A stretch of DNA of 64,000 bases from Chlorocebus sabaeus (taxonomy: Eukaryota; Chordata; Mammalia; Primates; Cercopithecidae), in contig NC_132912.1 of assembly GCF_047675955.1 (NCBI RefSeq), positions 80,810,382 through 80,874,381 of the forward strand, read 5' to 3'. This document shows, piece by piece, positions 1 through 14,065 of the stretch. A program made the translations under genes and the position numbers. The notes beneath the pieces were generated by a model. It saw nothing but the letters and a program-made list of their open reading frames with translations. It was not told the origin of the DNA and ran no database searches. The stretch's first letter is position 1. Each line of letters begins with the position of its first letter.

Positions 1-1202
1 GCTGTTTGAATAGCATTCATTTCCATTTTAAACATATTGGCTCTGAATTTTCCTCCCTTTCTGGTTGACATTGGAAATCTCGTGTTTTCACTAACTTGTT
101 GAAGTATTGGAAATTACATATTGAAAATGTACTTGAAAATATGTAGCCTAAAACTAAGAAAGAGTATCATCTTTATTATATTTGGACTGCTTTTATGCAT
201 TATATATAAGAAGAGTGTTATCTTTTCAGGTTGTCCATCATTTTATGCAGTGTAATAAAGGACATTCTCAGCTGTTTTGATGTGTCTGAATTAAGGATAG
301 GCGATAATGAGATCTAAAAAATAGGTCTGCACCGTCATAGCAATGAACATACCCCACAGATAATGGTTTCGAATTCCTTTCGCCAATTGAAAGAACTAGA
401 GCTATTTGGAGAAATGAATATTTCTAGAGCTGGGGCACATAATGTATGAGATGAGCTGGGTGAGATATCTTGTAGTGCAAAAGAGTAAAGAAGTGCCCAG
501 AAAACAAAGTGATGAGGGTATGTCAGAGGGATATAGGAGCTCCCAGACACCAAAACTGAAACAATTTGAGCAGTATTAATTACTATATTATAACATTATT
601 TAACATAATAAAATATAATTCAAACATCAAACAAATATCCAAAGACCATACTGATATGAATAAATGACGAAATAAATAAACAAGGGAGAAGACACAGATC
701 CTCACGGAGAGCATTCCAGATAATATATGTAGATATTCCATCCTCAAGGAGGTGGAAATAACTCTACTCCTTAAATGTGGGCTATGCAACTGTGAGGTCA
801 AGTATAAGATGAAAACCTGGCAAAGGAGATTAGGAAGTTGCTACCAGAAAAGTGGAAAGAAAATTGATATATGATGTCACTGAGGTCAAGGCAAAGAATT
901 TCACCAAGAAGGGATTGTTCAGCTGCAAGGTCAAGTAAAATTAGGAGTGGAGATCTGTGATGGCGACTGGCAGCACAGAACTCACCGCTGACCTTAGCTA
1001 GAGCAGTTTGTGATGGAGTGGTAGGGACAGAAGCCAGATCAGATAGAGTTAAAGAGGATATTGTATCTAAATTGTTTGAATTTTAACAAGGAAGATGTTT
1101 TCATATATAACTTGTATGTGTCAAATAGGAAGAAAAGGTGCCTGCCTTTAATTTGTTTCCACAATTTTTTTTTTCTTTAGCAAAGATATATTAAAAATTG
1201 GG

Positions 1203-1499
1203 GGCTGGGCGCAGTGGCTAACGCCTGTAATCCCAGCACTTTGGGAGGCCGAGGCAGGCAGATCACAAGGTCAGGAGATTGAGACCATCCTGGCTAACAC
1301 GGTGAAATCCTGTCTCTACTAAAAATACAAAAAATTAGCTGGGTATGGTGGCAGGTGCCTGTAGTCCCAGCTACTCGGGAGGCTGAGGCAGGAGAATGGC
1401 GTGAACCCTGGAGGCAGAGCTTGCAGTGAGCCGAGGTCGCGCCACTGCACTCCAGCCTGGGCAAAAGAGTGAGACTCCGTCTAAAAACAAAAAAAAAAA
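1203..1499 (+). mobile_element. AluY-type SINE
   Basis: This is a full-length dimeric Alu, from GGCTGGGCGCAGTGGC to an A-rich tail. The right arm has GGAGAATGGCGTGAACC and GAGCTTGCAGTGAGCC, which are AluY states. Confidence 0.93.
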
Positions 1500-2149
1500 C
1501 TTGGGGCAGTCAGAAGGGTATAATAAACCAGAAATAAAATCCAGAATTCTTTCATCCAAAGGCAATGTTAATGTTTTAGTGTTTTCAGGTGTCTCCTATC
1601 CTACCCATTGCAATTTTCCTTTAGGTAGTTGGTTCCATACATATTATGAAATGCTTTTGTATCTTGTTTTATATTGCTTAATGTGTTTTCTCAGTCATGA
1701 GTCGCTTTTAATTAATCATTTTTTAAATTTGCGGTCTTGACAATGAAATAAATCTTAGAATTTTGGCTTTTGTTAATACATTTCCGTATCAAAGCAAAAG
1801 AAGTTTATTCCAGCAAAGACTTGATGTAAAACCATAGGACTATACTTAGTAAGCTGGTGTTTGTGGTTTGGCAATTTCAACTTAGGTTTTGGTGGGGAGG
1901 GGTTATCCTTTATTGTATTCCTGGGTCAGAGGGTGAAGATGCATGATAATTAGAACTTAAGGAAAAACAAAAATCAATAGTACATGGTTTCCAACCTCTA
2001 AGAGCTTGTAATCAACAGCAGGGCCTATAGAAGTAAGTTTAAAAAAAAAAAAAAAACCTTTAATACAAGGCTAAATGTAATAAATTGCATAAATTGTGTA
2101 TATTTTATACCCTTTAAAAAGTTATGTAGTTAAACAAATGGCAGTATGT

Positions 2150-2605
2150 CTATTCAATGGAATACTGTTCAGCAATAAACAGATTATTGACGCTTAGAAC
2201 AATTTGGGTGGATTGCAGGGGCATTGAACTGAATGAAAAGACCTAATCTCAATGGGTTACCTACTATAAGATACCATCTCTACAACATTTGCAAAGTGAC
2301 AAAATTATAGTGATAGAAAACAGATCAGTCATTGCTAGGTTGAGTTAAGATTAGAAGGATGGTTGAGCTGTACACATGCATAGGCACACAAAGAGCACAC
2401 ATGGAAGCTGATGAAATCCAAACAAAGTCTGTACCTTAGTAACTAGTATTGTACCAATGTCAATTTCCTAGTTTTGACAATGTGTTATTGTTATATAGGG
2501 TATAATCAAGGGAAGCTGAGTGAAAGATAACGTGGGAACCGTGTAATATTCTTGCAGTTTCTTGTGACTTATAAACTATTTCAAAATAAAAAGTTATAAT
2601 AATAA
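2150..2605 (+). mobile_element. Old L1 (L1M-type) 3' fragment
   Basis: It begins with CAATGGAATACTGTTCAGC, a diverged form of the ORF2-end/3'UTR motif shared by mammalian L1s. It ends at an A-rich stretch near 2600. Confidence 0.7.
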
Positions 2606-2724
2606 TTTTTTTAAACCCAAGGTAAAATAGTTTAAAAAGAGGTTCAAAGAAGAGAGAGTGACCAGCTTAGAGAGCTTTTGAGATGGGCTTTGAGAGGAGT
2701 TAATGAGCTAAAGCATATCAGACC

Positions 2725-2935
2725 TTACTTTTGCCAGGCACTCTCGAAGCGTTTTGTGATATCTCATTTCATCCTCATGACAACCTTGCAAGGTAGCTAC
2801 AGTATTCCCATTGAACAGCTCAGGAATCTAAAGCACAATGAGATTAAGGAACTTGTCTACTTAGTGCCAAGTGTCAGAGCTAGGATCCAACATAGTCTGG
2901 CTCCAGACTCTGTGGTCCTTGCCTTCTGCAAAGGA
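2725..2935 (-). mobile_element. MIR SINE
   Basis: The MIR core is recognisable in antisense: CCAGGCACT, then ATCTCATTTCATCCTCATGA, then the CAAGGTAG and GGATC blocks. It ends in CTGGCTCCAGACTCTG. Confidence 0.8.
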
Positions 2936-3054
2936 TGAGTGAGGTGCTGATTGGCACTGGGAACAGGAAGAAGCTATGGTAAAGAAGACATTCTCAGGCT
3001 AGGGCACACCATTAACAGAGGCATGGAGGTCTGAATCAAGAGCAATAAAATCAC

Positions 3055-3165
3055 TGTGGTTCTCTTCACAGCTGCCCTGGGGTCCAGCTCCCTGGAGAGT
3101 CTGATTCATTGGTTTGGGATAAGGCAAGCAGAACTTTGATATTCACTGTTGAGAACTACTGACCT
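3055..3165. mobile_element. MER20-like hAT remnant
   Basis: There is weak similarity to MER20: GAGTCTGATTCATTGGTTTG in the middle and GTTGAGAACTACTG at the end. It is a short, diverged copy. Confidence 0.4.
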
Positions 3166-3227
3166 GGAGCATCAGAATATAGTTGGAAGCCAAATGCAGA
3201 AGTGTTGATAACAGCTAGAGGAGGAGA

Positions 3228-3532
3228 TTTTTTTTTTTCTTTTTTTTTTGAGATAGAGTCTTGCTGTGTCGCCCAGGCTGGAGTGCAGTGGCACAATCTT
3301 GGCTCAGTGCAACCTCCGCCTCCTGGGTTTACGCAGTTCTCCTGCCTCAGCCTCCCCAGTAGCTGGGATTACAGGCATGCACCACCACACCTGGCTAATT
3401 TTTTGTATTTTTAGTAGAGACAGGGTTTCACCATGTTGGCCAGGCTGGTCTCGAACTCCTGACCTCAAGTGATCCACCCGCCTCAGCCTCCCAAAGTGCT
3501 GGGAATACAGGCATGAGCCACCATGCCCGGCC
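3228..3532 (-). mobile_element. AluS-type SINE
   Basis: This is a full-length antisense Alu with a T-rich head (poly-A tail on the other strand) and a CATGCCCGGCC end. It is followed by another long T run. Confidence 0.92.
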
Positions 3533-3675
3533 AGGATTTTTTTTTTTTTTTTTTTTTTAATAAGTAGGCAATACTCATAATTACCCTTCAGAAAAATTAA
3601 CTCGGTGATACCAGAAAATTGACTGTATTTTTTTAAAATGAACTGAATCCCCCATTTGGAGACAAGGATCCACTA

Positions 3676-3959
3676 TTTTGAGACAGAGTCTTGCTCTGTC
3701 GCCCAGGCTGGAGTGCAGTGGCGTGATCTCAGCTCACTATAAACTCCACCTCCCAGATTCAGGTGATTCTCCTGCCTCAGCCTCCTGAGTAGCTGGGATT
3801 ATCGGTGCACACCACCACGCCCACCTAATTTTTGTATTTTTAGTAGAGATGGGGTTTCATCATGTTGGTCAGACTGGTCTTGAACTCCTGACCTCATGGT
3901 CTGCCCGCCTCGGCCTCCCAAAGTGCTGGAATTACAGGCATGAGCCACCGCACCCAGCC
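3676..3959 (-). mobile_element. Alu SINE (S/J type)
   Basis: This antisense Alu runs from TTTTGAGACAGAGTC to CGCACCCAGCCC and has almost no tail left. Confidence 0.92.
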
Positions 3960-4514
3960 CACTTTTATATTTTATTGCCTTTCTCTTAAATGTAATCACT
4001 TTCATATGAAATAAAATTAAGATTTTATTCTCCAATGTTATTTTAAAGAAAACAACTTCTTTCTTTTCCCAGATGAGTAAAGTTCTTGTGATTCCAGTAA
4101 ATACCACATTAAACAACCACTTAATTCCCAAAGACTTGTCCATTATCCTGGACCTCCATTTTGTAAATGTGAATAAAACTCCACAATTGGAAATGGAAAT
4201 ATGTCAAATAGAAAGCATCACTAATTGATCATCAAATCACAAAATAAACTTTTAGTATTAGATGTTGAGGGCACAGAAAAGTCCTGTGATAATAGCACAA
4301 CTAAAGGAAGGCTTGGCTGAATATCTCTGTCATGGAAACAAAAAAGACAGATGGAAAAGCATACTTAACAGCTTCTTGTTTTTACGTAATTCAGAAAAGC
4401 AGTAAGTAGAGTTGACATTGCTTGGCCTCTAATAGCTGATAGTAGGTTCAGAGTGATTGTCCATAGGTGATTTCTATCCACATTTCCCCCAAAGAGCTCC
4501 TTTGTTTTCCCTTT

Positions 4515-4640
4515 TCACTTTACCAGTATGGAGCCTACCCCATGCTAGGTATTGTGGTAGATGTTGGGAACTCAAAGGTGTAAAGAAAGCTTAGCCACAT
4601 TTGTGCAGTGATGAAACAAGTAATTCCCCAGACCAGCTGG
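4515..4640. mobile_element. L2-like fragment
   Basis: The block CATGCTAGGTATTGTGGTAG followed by GATGTTGGGAACTC resembles the diverged 3' end of L2. The copy is short and the call tentative. Confidence 0.35.
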
Positions 4641-4965
4641 TGACTTCTGCACTAACTCTTGGAAACCAGGGCTGCACATGCCACATGTAGGTGAGGATCG
4701 CTTTTAGATGTTTTCAGAATATGAACCCCAATTAAAACCTGTCTAACAGTAAGGAGAGTCTGGACATACAGATGTTAAAAACACAGTGGAGATGATCCTG
4801 GAGTCCTAGATGAAGACTACGCACAACATTATGGTGGACTGGGGGTTGTTTCTTCCTTAAATACCACGTTCTTTGAGGGAACATTGGCAGGGCTTTCGTT
4901 CCTTGTATTGAATATCCTCAAGTTGTGACATTCCCAGTGTTTTTGTTTGCTGTTATGGCTGAGAC

Positions 4966-4970
4966 ACACA

Positions 4971-5011
<41 letters not shown>

Positions 5012-5045
5012 ACTCACTCTCACTCACTCACTCACTCACTCATGC
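4966..5045. repeat. (CT)n / (CACT)n microsatellite
   Basis: A run of CT dinucleotides is followed by imperfect CACT units, inside CCDC6 intron 7. Confidence 0.95.
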
Positions 5046-5294
5046 CCACACTCTCCCTATCTTCTTCTTGATTTTTTTTCTTTTTTCTTTTTTTTGCTAG
5101 GAGGTTGAGTTCTTTGGCTACTTAATATCTATCTCCAGTTTGGTCAATTATTGATACATTTTTTGACACTTTTGGTTTTCTCGCATTTGATATTTACTCC
5201 TTTGCTCTATTTTCTCCACTTTATTCTTGTTCCTTCTCATGTCTTTTGCCGCCTTGAATCTCAGTTGAACTCCTGACAGGGTTTGACTTAAAAA

Positions 5295-5690
5295 AATCAT
5301 TATTGTGGTGAGACCTCTTAATATAAGTTCTATCCTCGTATTTTTAAGAGTACAATACAGTACTGTTAACTATAGTACAACGTTGTGCAGCAGCTCTCTG
5401 TAGCTTACTCGTTTTGCTTAACTGAAACTTGATGCCTGCTGAGTAGCAGTTCACCACCATTCTACTCTGTGTCTATGAGATTGGCTATTCTAAACTCCTC
5501 ATATAGGTGGAACCATGCAGGATTTGTCCTTCTGTGACTGCCTTATTTCACTTAGCATAATATTCTCCAGATTAATATATGTTATTGCATATGGCAGGAT
5601 TTCCTCCTTTTAGACTGAATATTCCATTGTATGTCCATATATACCACACTTTCTTTATCTGCTCATCCATTGATGGACAGTGAGGTTGTT
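5295..5690 (-). mobile_element. Old L1, 3' part (split by an Alu)
   Basis: This is antisense L1 ORF2-end/3'UTR sequence, including TTCCATTGTATGTCCATATA. It continues after the Alu at 6034 without loss, so the Alu inserted into it. Confidence 0.8.
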
Positions 5691-5699
5691 TCCACATTT

Positions 5700-6024
5700 G
5701 TTTGTTTGTTTGTTTGTTTGTTTGTTTGTTTGTTTGTTTTCAGACGTTGTCTCACTCTGTTGCCCAAGCTGGAGTGCAGTGGCGCAATCTCAGCTTACTG
5801 CAAGCTCCGCCTCCCGAGTTCACACCATTCTCCTGCCTCAGCCTCCCGAGTAGCTGGGACTACAGGAACCCGCCACCTCGCCCGGCTAATTTTTTTGTAT
5901 TTTTTTAGTAGAGACGGGGTTTTGCCGTGTTAGCCAGGATGGTCTGGATCTCCTGACCTCATGACCTGCCTGCCTCAGCCTCCCAAAGTGCTGGGATTAC
6001 AGGCGTGAGCCACCACGCCTGGCC
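5700..6024 (-). mobile_element. AluY-type SINE with (TTTG)n tail
   Basis: This antisense Alu has an A-rich tail that became a TTTG tandem repeat (about 5700-5739). It is flanked by the 9-bp target duplication TCCACATTT at 5691-5699 and 6025-6033 and splits the L1. Confidence 0.93.
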
Positions 6025-6033
6025 TCCACATTT

Positions 6034-6956
6034 TTGCTATTGTGAATAACACTGTAGTGAATATGGGAGTGCTAATGTCTCTTTGAGATCCTGATTTCAA
6101 TTATTTTGTATAAATACCCAGCAGTGGGATTGCTAAATCATGTGGTACTTCTAGTTTTAATCTTTTGAGGCATTTTCATACTTATTTCCATAGTGGATGT
6201 ACCATTTTACATCCCTACCAACAATGTATAAGGATTTTTTCTCCATATCCTCACCACCCCTTGTTATCTTTTTTCTTTTCTTTTTTTATAATGGCCAGCT
6301 TAAGAGTTGTGAGGTGATATCTCACTGCGGTTTCGATATGCATTTTCCTGATGGTTAGTGGTGATAATCATCTTTTCATATGTCTATTAGCACATTTGTG
6401 TATCTTTTCTAGAGAAATGTCTATTCAAGTTCTTTGTGCATTTTTTCATTGGACTATTTGAGTGTGTTTGTTTGCTTTGAGTCATTGGTGTTACTTATGT
6501 ATTTTGCATATTAACCCCTTACCAGGTATATGGTTTGCAAACATCTCCTCCTATACTATAGGTTGCCTTTTCACTCTTTTGACTGTTTCCTTAGCCCAGA
6601 GCTTTTTAGTTGAATGTAGTCCCACATGCTTGTTTTTGCTTTTTTTTTGTTGCCTATGTCATATCCAAGAAATCATTGCTAAGATCAATGTCAAGGAATT
6701 TTTCCCCTATTTTCCTTCTAAGAGTTTTATAGTTTAAGGTCTTATAGTTAAATCTTTAGTCCATTTTGAGTTGACTTTTGTATATAGTGTAAGATAAGGT
6801 CCAGTGTCACTTAATGTTAATATCCAGTTTTCCCAACACCATCTGTTGAAGAGACTGTCCTCTTTCCTCATTGTGTATTCTTGGTGCCCTTTTTGAAGAT
6901 CAGTTGACCATATATGTGTGAGTTGATTTCTGGGCTCTCTATTCTATCCTAGGAAT
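6034..6956 (-). mobile_element. Old L1, ORF2 part (continuation)
   Basis: Antisense L1 continues from the Alu insertion point (GCTATTGTGAATAACACTG) through diverged ORF2 sequence to about 6956. All frames are broken. Confidence 0.78.
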
Positions 6957-7101
6957 TAATTTTTATTGCCCTTGTTATCCACACCATTTAGTGAGCCCAC
7001 CCTTCTTTTCATCTGTTTGTATTTTTGTGGGTGATGGAGAACTACTGCTATTTAAAACCTCCTAGATAGTTGAAAACACCAGATAGTTGAGCTTAAAATG
7101 A

Positions 7102-8615
<1,514 letters not shown>

Positions 8616-8810
8616 AGGCCTTCACCACGGAGAAGCAACAGTCCTGACAAATTCAAACGGCCCACGCCGCCTCCATCTCCCAACACACAGACACCAGTCC
8701 AGCCACCTCCGCCTCCACCTCCGCCACCCATGCAGCCCACGGTCCCCTCAGCAGCCACCTCGCAGCCCACTCCTTCGCAACATTCGGTGCACCCCTCCTC
8801 CCAGCCTTAA
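8616..8810 (+). CDS. CCDC6: CCDC6 exon 9 coding part, with stop
   Basis: These 64 codons and a TAA stop encode the C-terminus of CCDC6. It begins RPSPRRSNSPDKFKRP, passes TPPPSPNTQTP, then has nine prolines in a row (about 8707-8731), and ends QHSVHPSSQP. The tail is basic and Ser-Pro/Thr-Pro rich, consistent with a phosphorylated, disordered region, and the polyproline run suits SH3 or WW binding. The acceptor is CTCTGCAG and the phase matches exon 8. The fourth residue from the start of the final HSVHPSSQP block is of note: I recall Ala in human where this copy has Val (GTG). The reading frame is intact, so this is the functional gene and not a retrocopy, as the introns also show. Confidence 0.95.
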   Translation, partial: RPSPRRSNSPDKFKRPTPPPSPNTQTPVQPPPPPPPPPMQPTVPSAATSQPTPSQHSVHPSSQP

Positions 8811-11800
8811 TGCATGAGCTTAGTCTGAATTTCAAGTTGGGACTCATCGAATGGAGCCGTCTACTCAACGCCAAAGGCTTCCTTCTCTGGCATATTTGGA
8901 TATGACTTATTTGCACTGAGGTTATCTAGGCTTCACTATCCATTGTGTTGTAAATGTTTGTCAGAAATGCAGCCAGTGTTGTGGGTCTGCAACACTAACC
9001 AGACGACTTCTTCCATCAGTGTTTTACTTGAATCTTCATGTACGTCCATTCCCTGGCTGGAACCTTCGCTATTCGGTATTTGGTATTTCAGCAGCAGTGT
9101 GCAATTTTTGCTTGGCCCAGAGCTTCATTCTCCTGGCTTTTAGGTTTGTAAAAGGAAAAGGGATACCTTTTTTATATTTTTTTCCATGAATTTGCAGTAA
9201 ATTACTGAGCTGTTGTTACCCTCTTCTCTCATTATAACAGTGTTTACCAAACATACCAATAATTCAGCACTACAATTGAGACCTTTGAAAATCTGGCTTT
9301 CAGTATAGAACAGAAAGTTAGATGAATCAGTGCCCAAGACACATTTTCTGTTTAACAGAACTTTCTACAGATACACTTTTTACAGGTTATTTTCATTGTA
9401 TTATTGACATCCATGTCTCTTGTAAAACAGATGGCCTAAAGTAATGAATCATGTGGCTGTACCTTCTCCACATAAATGGGATGGATAATTATCGTATATT
9501 AAGATGTGATTCTCTTTTTTATCCTTAATGTTAATCTACCTAACCTGGCCCCCTCTAACATGAGTCGATAAATGTTGTCCTACTCACCCGTGGTTTCAAT
9601 GGCTAATTAGAATGTGTGATTTGATTTCTGCTGCAGAAGGCAGTATGATTGTAACAAAAACAGTGCGGCTTCCCCTTTCATTCTTCATTTGTGTTCTCTT
9701 AAAGTAGAGTTTGAACAAATATTTTAAAGGTGCAAAATACTATTAGAAAATACTATTTGAAACGGACGTTATCGGAATATCTTGGCATAATGGCCAGAAA
9801 ATACTGTATTGCTTGGCAAAAAAGAAAAAAGGTATAAAGGAAAGTAGCACATTAGCAATGATGGCTGCTCATTTCACCCAGTATAAGCAAGTGCAGTGTA
9901 CAAAGAAGTATATTCTGAATACATTATTTTCATTCATTTAGCACAAATCATTTGGTTTCACTTTGCAGTGGAACACTGAGTCACTCTTTTCTTAATACTA
10001 GCAACATCTTAATTTTTGTTTTTCAGCAGTTGCTGTTTTGTACTTTGGTAGTAAAGTGATTTTTACCACCTGTGTTTGCATATTTATATATGCTGTGGAT
10101 GAAAATAACTTACTAGAGAATGTATATTTTATGACAAGAATGTGTATCTGTTGGATATAATCAGAGAACTGAAAAGTAATTTATCAGTAATTTTTAAGAG
10201 TCCATGTTTTGTGACAACCATCTCTAATAGCCAACTCTTTATTAAACACACTCCTAAAAGTAAGGAACCATGACATTGTAGATATTTAATATTGTACAGT
10301 ATAGAAACCTCCATTTTTGCCTTCGAATACATATTTAAGAGTTAACAGAATGAAAAAAAAAAGTCTTGTTGGATAATAGTGTTTGACTAGCATTTTAAGA
10401 ACTTGAGAGTAAAAGCAACAATAAGATTTTTTCACCTCTTCCTGCTTCCACCCCCAAACTGAGAACATCACTCAATTGTTGGGAAGAAACTATAGGTCTA
10501 TATAAATTTTATTTAGAATGTATGTGTAATATACATAATCATAATACAGTTCTCAGATGCAGGGAAGAAGTCTGGCATTTAATCGTTAAGGCTTTAGGTT
10601 TTTAATACGATCAGACTGGGCCATGTCAAACCCGGAATTTTTACCAACAGTTCACTGACCCTCCTGGTACATTGCCATTCCGAGGAATTCTGAGAGGAGG
10701 CAAACGTTTTGCCTTCATGGTACAGTTCTCAGTTTTTCTTATAGGAGAAATATGGTATATGTTTGTAAGAATCTTTTATGAGAGTATAGATTTCAATGCT
10801 GTGGATAGTGTCTTGCAGCCAAACAAGGAAGTCCATAATGGAATGTTCTTCCCTCAGCTTCCTATTGATTTAGTTACCTCTTGAAAGCACAAAAATTAAA
10901 ACATTGCCATATGTTGAATTTTTAAAAAGCACTTGGAGTGAGCAAACAATTCCTGATAAATGCCTTTTAGAGATAGGTTCTTGACATTCAGACATCTGCA
11001 GAAATGTTCTGGTTCCCAAAGTCACTTCCGTTCAAAAGAAAAAACAGCTCCTTCAAACAGCACTTTTTCCACATAAATCTAGTTGCCTCTCCCTGTGGAC
11101 ATTCAGAACTGATAGAACAAACACTACTCTTTTGAATTTGATGGTTCATGTCCTTTAAAGTGTTTGAGGACCCTATACAGAGACTGTAACACTTGGGTAG
11201 TACCAGCTAGGACAATTTCTTGGCAATTGTCTAGCTACCAGGGATCAGTAAGATTCAGATTCTGAGCCCATAATGGCAAGAGCCCCCTCACCCATGGGCA
11301 GCTGACTTCCCTCAGTCAGGCATTTCTCATGGGGGGCCGAACATGGTTACTGCCATTCTGTTACCCACTCTCCTAGGTGAGCCCTGGATTGGCTCCCAGA
11401 AGGCCTTTGTAAAATCAGTAGCCATCCTGCAGGCAGGCGGGAGCAACAGGGAGTTCAGTAGCTTCATTTTCCTGTCTTGCAGACAGAGACCCTTGGCTAC
11501 CACTGTGCTGCTAATAGGATAAGTACTCTGTTGCCAGATTACCATGCCTTTTATACAAAACCAAATTAACTTACCTAATACCTGACACCTCTCTGGGCTC
11601 TGAACTGCTTTCTCTCATCAAGCATGCTAGCACTCTAGACAGAATTCTAGAAATTTGGCAGATAGTGGAAGTCTTTAATTGAACTTACTCCTTTGTTGAC
11701 TGAAAGGAGTTTTAAATTCTGACCTCCTGAGATACTGACTAGCAACCATGGAATGAATGTGTGACCAGAAAGTGGCTTTGACACCAAGTGCTGCTGTCCC

Positions 11801-12224
11801 TTTGTAATTGGCTTCTAATGGATTCAACCAGAAATAATTGATAATGTGAATTTTTGTTAATTGTTCACTTGTAGGAAAATAGAACATGTATCACCCTTAG
11901 GTAGACATGAACTTTTCCTGCACAAAGCCTTGCTTTTAGAGAATGCCCAATAAGGCAAGAAAAAGCATAGTAACTTGTGCTTTGAGAGCTCAATATTTGT
12001 ATCTTATCAGTACAGAAGAAATATTTCTGTGTAACTTGATCTTCTGTCTAGTACTTGTCATATAGGTAACCAACACTGAAAACTTTGTAGTGATGACTAC
12101 CAAAGAAATACATAGTAAAACAACCTTTTATTTCCAAATTGTTAAAGAGCCAGCCATTGATGCTGCTACATGAGTTCCATGCTCAAGAGCCATTGTAAGA
12201 GATTAAGGGGTTTCTAGGTTTTTG

Positions 12225-12325
12225 GTGGGTTTTTTTTGTTTGTTTTTTGTTGTTGTTGTTTGGTTGGTTTTTCTTTTTTTTTTTTTTCTTTTTTTTTTTT
12301 TTAGTTTTTCTTTTTCTTTAATTTT
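12225..12325 (+). repeat. T-rich tract in CCDC6 3'UTR
   Basis: This is a run of T with interspersed G and C (TTTG, TTG and TTC units). No Alu body adjoins it, so it is not an Alu tail. It is U-rich in the mRNA sense. Confidence 0.8.
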
Positions 12326-12972
12326 TTGATTAAAACATACACACAGCTGTTAGCATAAAGTCATGGGGGGCATTTTCTGGAATGCTCAGCAGTTCTCATT
12401 AACTGCCAAGCCCAGGTTGCCTCTCGTGAGGCAACTGAAAAAAATCCTGTGTCTTGATAGCATGGGTGCTGTGTGTGTGCATGTGTGTGTGTGCATTCAT
12501 GCCTTAACTCGGGTTACTGCTCAACTTTAGTTCTTGACTTAGTCTGCACCGTCATCTAGATTGTATCGTACATCTCGGTCTGAACTTCATCCTGGCAAAA
12601 ACAAAGTTGCAGGCACAACAGTTTAAGAATGCATTCCTCCGGAAGAGTATCTGGTCAGGTTGACCCTGAGCCTTCTTTGGACTTGATTTGGAACTTAGCC
12701 TGGAAAGCAAAAGTGGACTGTCCAACAGAAAGATGTCAACAAGGAAAAGAGGAGAGCCAAGCGCTAGCATGCCTTTTGCCTCTGCATATCTGTGCACACT
12801 GTATGTTGTTCATGATAGCTTGTCTACAACTTGACTAGGTTGGAGTTCTGGTAATAGTGGCAATCTTGACATTCTTGGTCAGAGTTTAGAGAGATGTAAG
12901 ACTTTCAATTAATGTCTTATTTACTCCTTTATGTTGATTAGTCTTTGATACATGTGCTGAATCAGAAACCTA

Positions 12973-12978
12973 AATAAA
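12973..12978 (+). promoter_or_regulatory. CCDC6: CCDC6 poly(A) signal AATAAA
   Basis: This canonical hexamer sits in CTAAATAAAGATAA, about 4.16 kb after the stop codon and at the position expected from the known transcript length. Cleavage would fall near 12990-13000, and T-rich sequence follows at 13020-13040. The first Alu-derived sequence downstream begins at about 13130. Confidence 0.8.
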
Positions 12979-13129
12979 GATAATTTTTTAAAATGTACCT
13001 CTTGAGCCTTAAACCCTACCTTTTTTCATTTCGGTCTTTGCGAAAAAAACATTGTTTCTATGTTGCTTTTGACAGACATCTAACTTAAATTGTAAACTCT
13101 AAAGGCTGCCTTAGAATGTAAATTTAAAC

Positions 13130-13294
13130 AGCTAGGTGCGGTGACACAAGCCTGTAGTCCCAGCTCTACTCAGGAGTCTGGGGTGGGAGGATCACTTGAG
13201 CCTTGAGAGTTCGAGGCTGTAGTGAGCTACAATGGCACCATTGCACTCCAGTTTGGGTGCCAAAGGAAGATGTCATCTCAAAAAAAGAAAAAAA
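13130..13294 (+). mobile_element. Alu monomer-like or internally deleted Alu
   Basis: It starts GCTAGGTGCGGTGACACAAG, passes GGGAGGATCACTTGAGCC, and ends in an A-rich tail after only ~165 bp. It lacks a second arm. Confidence 0.75.
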
Positions 13295-13337
13295 CAGTAA
13301 ACTTAGGAATGATGGCATGAAAGGGGCTGGTATAGTT

Positions 13338-13650
13338 TTATTTTTTTATTTTATTTTGTTTTTTTTGACAGAGTCTCACTCTGTCACTCAGGCTGGAGTG
13401 CAGTGGTGCTATCTTGGCTCACTGCAACCTCCACCTCCCGGGTTCAAGCAATTCTCCTGCTTCAGCCTCCCAAGTATCTGGGACCACAGGTGTGCGCCAA
13501 CACGCCAATACAAGTTAATTTTTGTATTTTTAGTAGAGATAGAGGTTTCACCACATTGACCAGGCTGGTCTCAAACTCTGGACCTCAGGTGATCCACCTG
13601 CCTCAGCCTCTTAAAATGCTGGGATTACAGGCGTGAGCCACCATGCCTGG
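13338..13650 (-). mobile_element. AluS-type SINE
   Basis: This is a full-length antisense Alu with a TTTTA/TTTTG-type tail, ending ACCATGCCTGG. Confidence 0.92.
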
Positions 13651-13924
13651 TTGGTTTTATTCCTTAATCAGAGTGCTGGCTACTTGGATATATTGAGGTT
13701 TTTGAAAATTCATTGAACTGTACACTTAACGATTTCTGCACTGCTCTGTATTTGTACTGTATTTCAGTTTAAAGCAGTAAACCTAGGAGGTTATGAAAAG
13801 GAAATCCACACCCATTTCCAAAATGTTACAAACATATATGTACAGGATTTGGATGTCACATTTGGAATGTTACATGAGCTTTAAAGTTTCAATCCACCTG
13901 TATGGTGTTTTTTTTCTCTACTTT

Positions 13925-14065
13925 GTTGGAAGCATCACTTTGGGATCAATTCTAGGTTTGAGTACCAATTATTTTCCTGGGATAGTTACTTAACTTTTCT
14001 GGGACCCAAGTTCCTTACCTATAAAATAAAAATGTTATTTATGTGCCTGGCTAAAATGAGAAAAT
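13925..14065 (+). mobile_element. MIR fragment
   Basis: It contains TAGTTACTTAACTTTTCTGG followed by TTCCTTACCTATAAAATA, the MIR core in sense. Confidence 0.6.

Larger units (their letters stand above)
8811..12995 (+). other. CCDC6: CCDC6 3' untranslated region
   Basis: The roughly 4.2 kb between the stop codon and the poly(A) signal carries no Alu, L1 or LTR that I can recognise, in a window where an Alu otherwise occurs about every 2 kb. That agrees with a long selected 3'UTR, and the length fits the known CCDC6 mRNA of about 5.7 kb with a 1.4-kb coding region. The one low-complexity block is a T-rich tract at 12225-12325. A short TG run lies near 12470-12492. ORFs seen here on either strand have no recognisable family and are not called. 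Confidence 0.85.
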
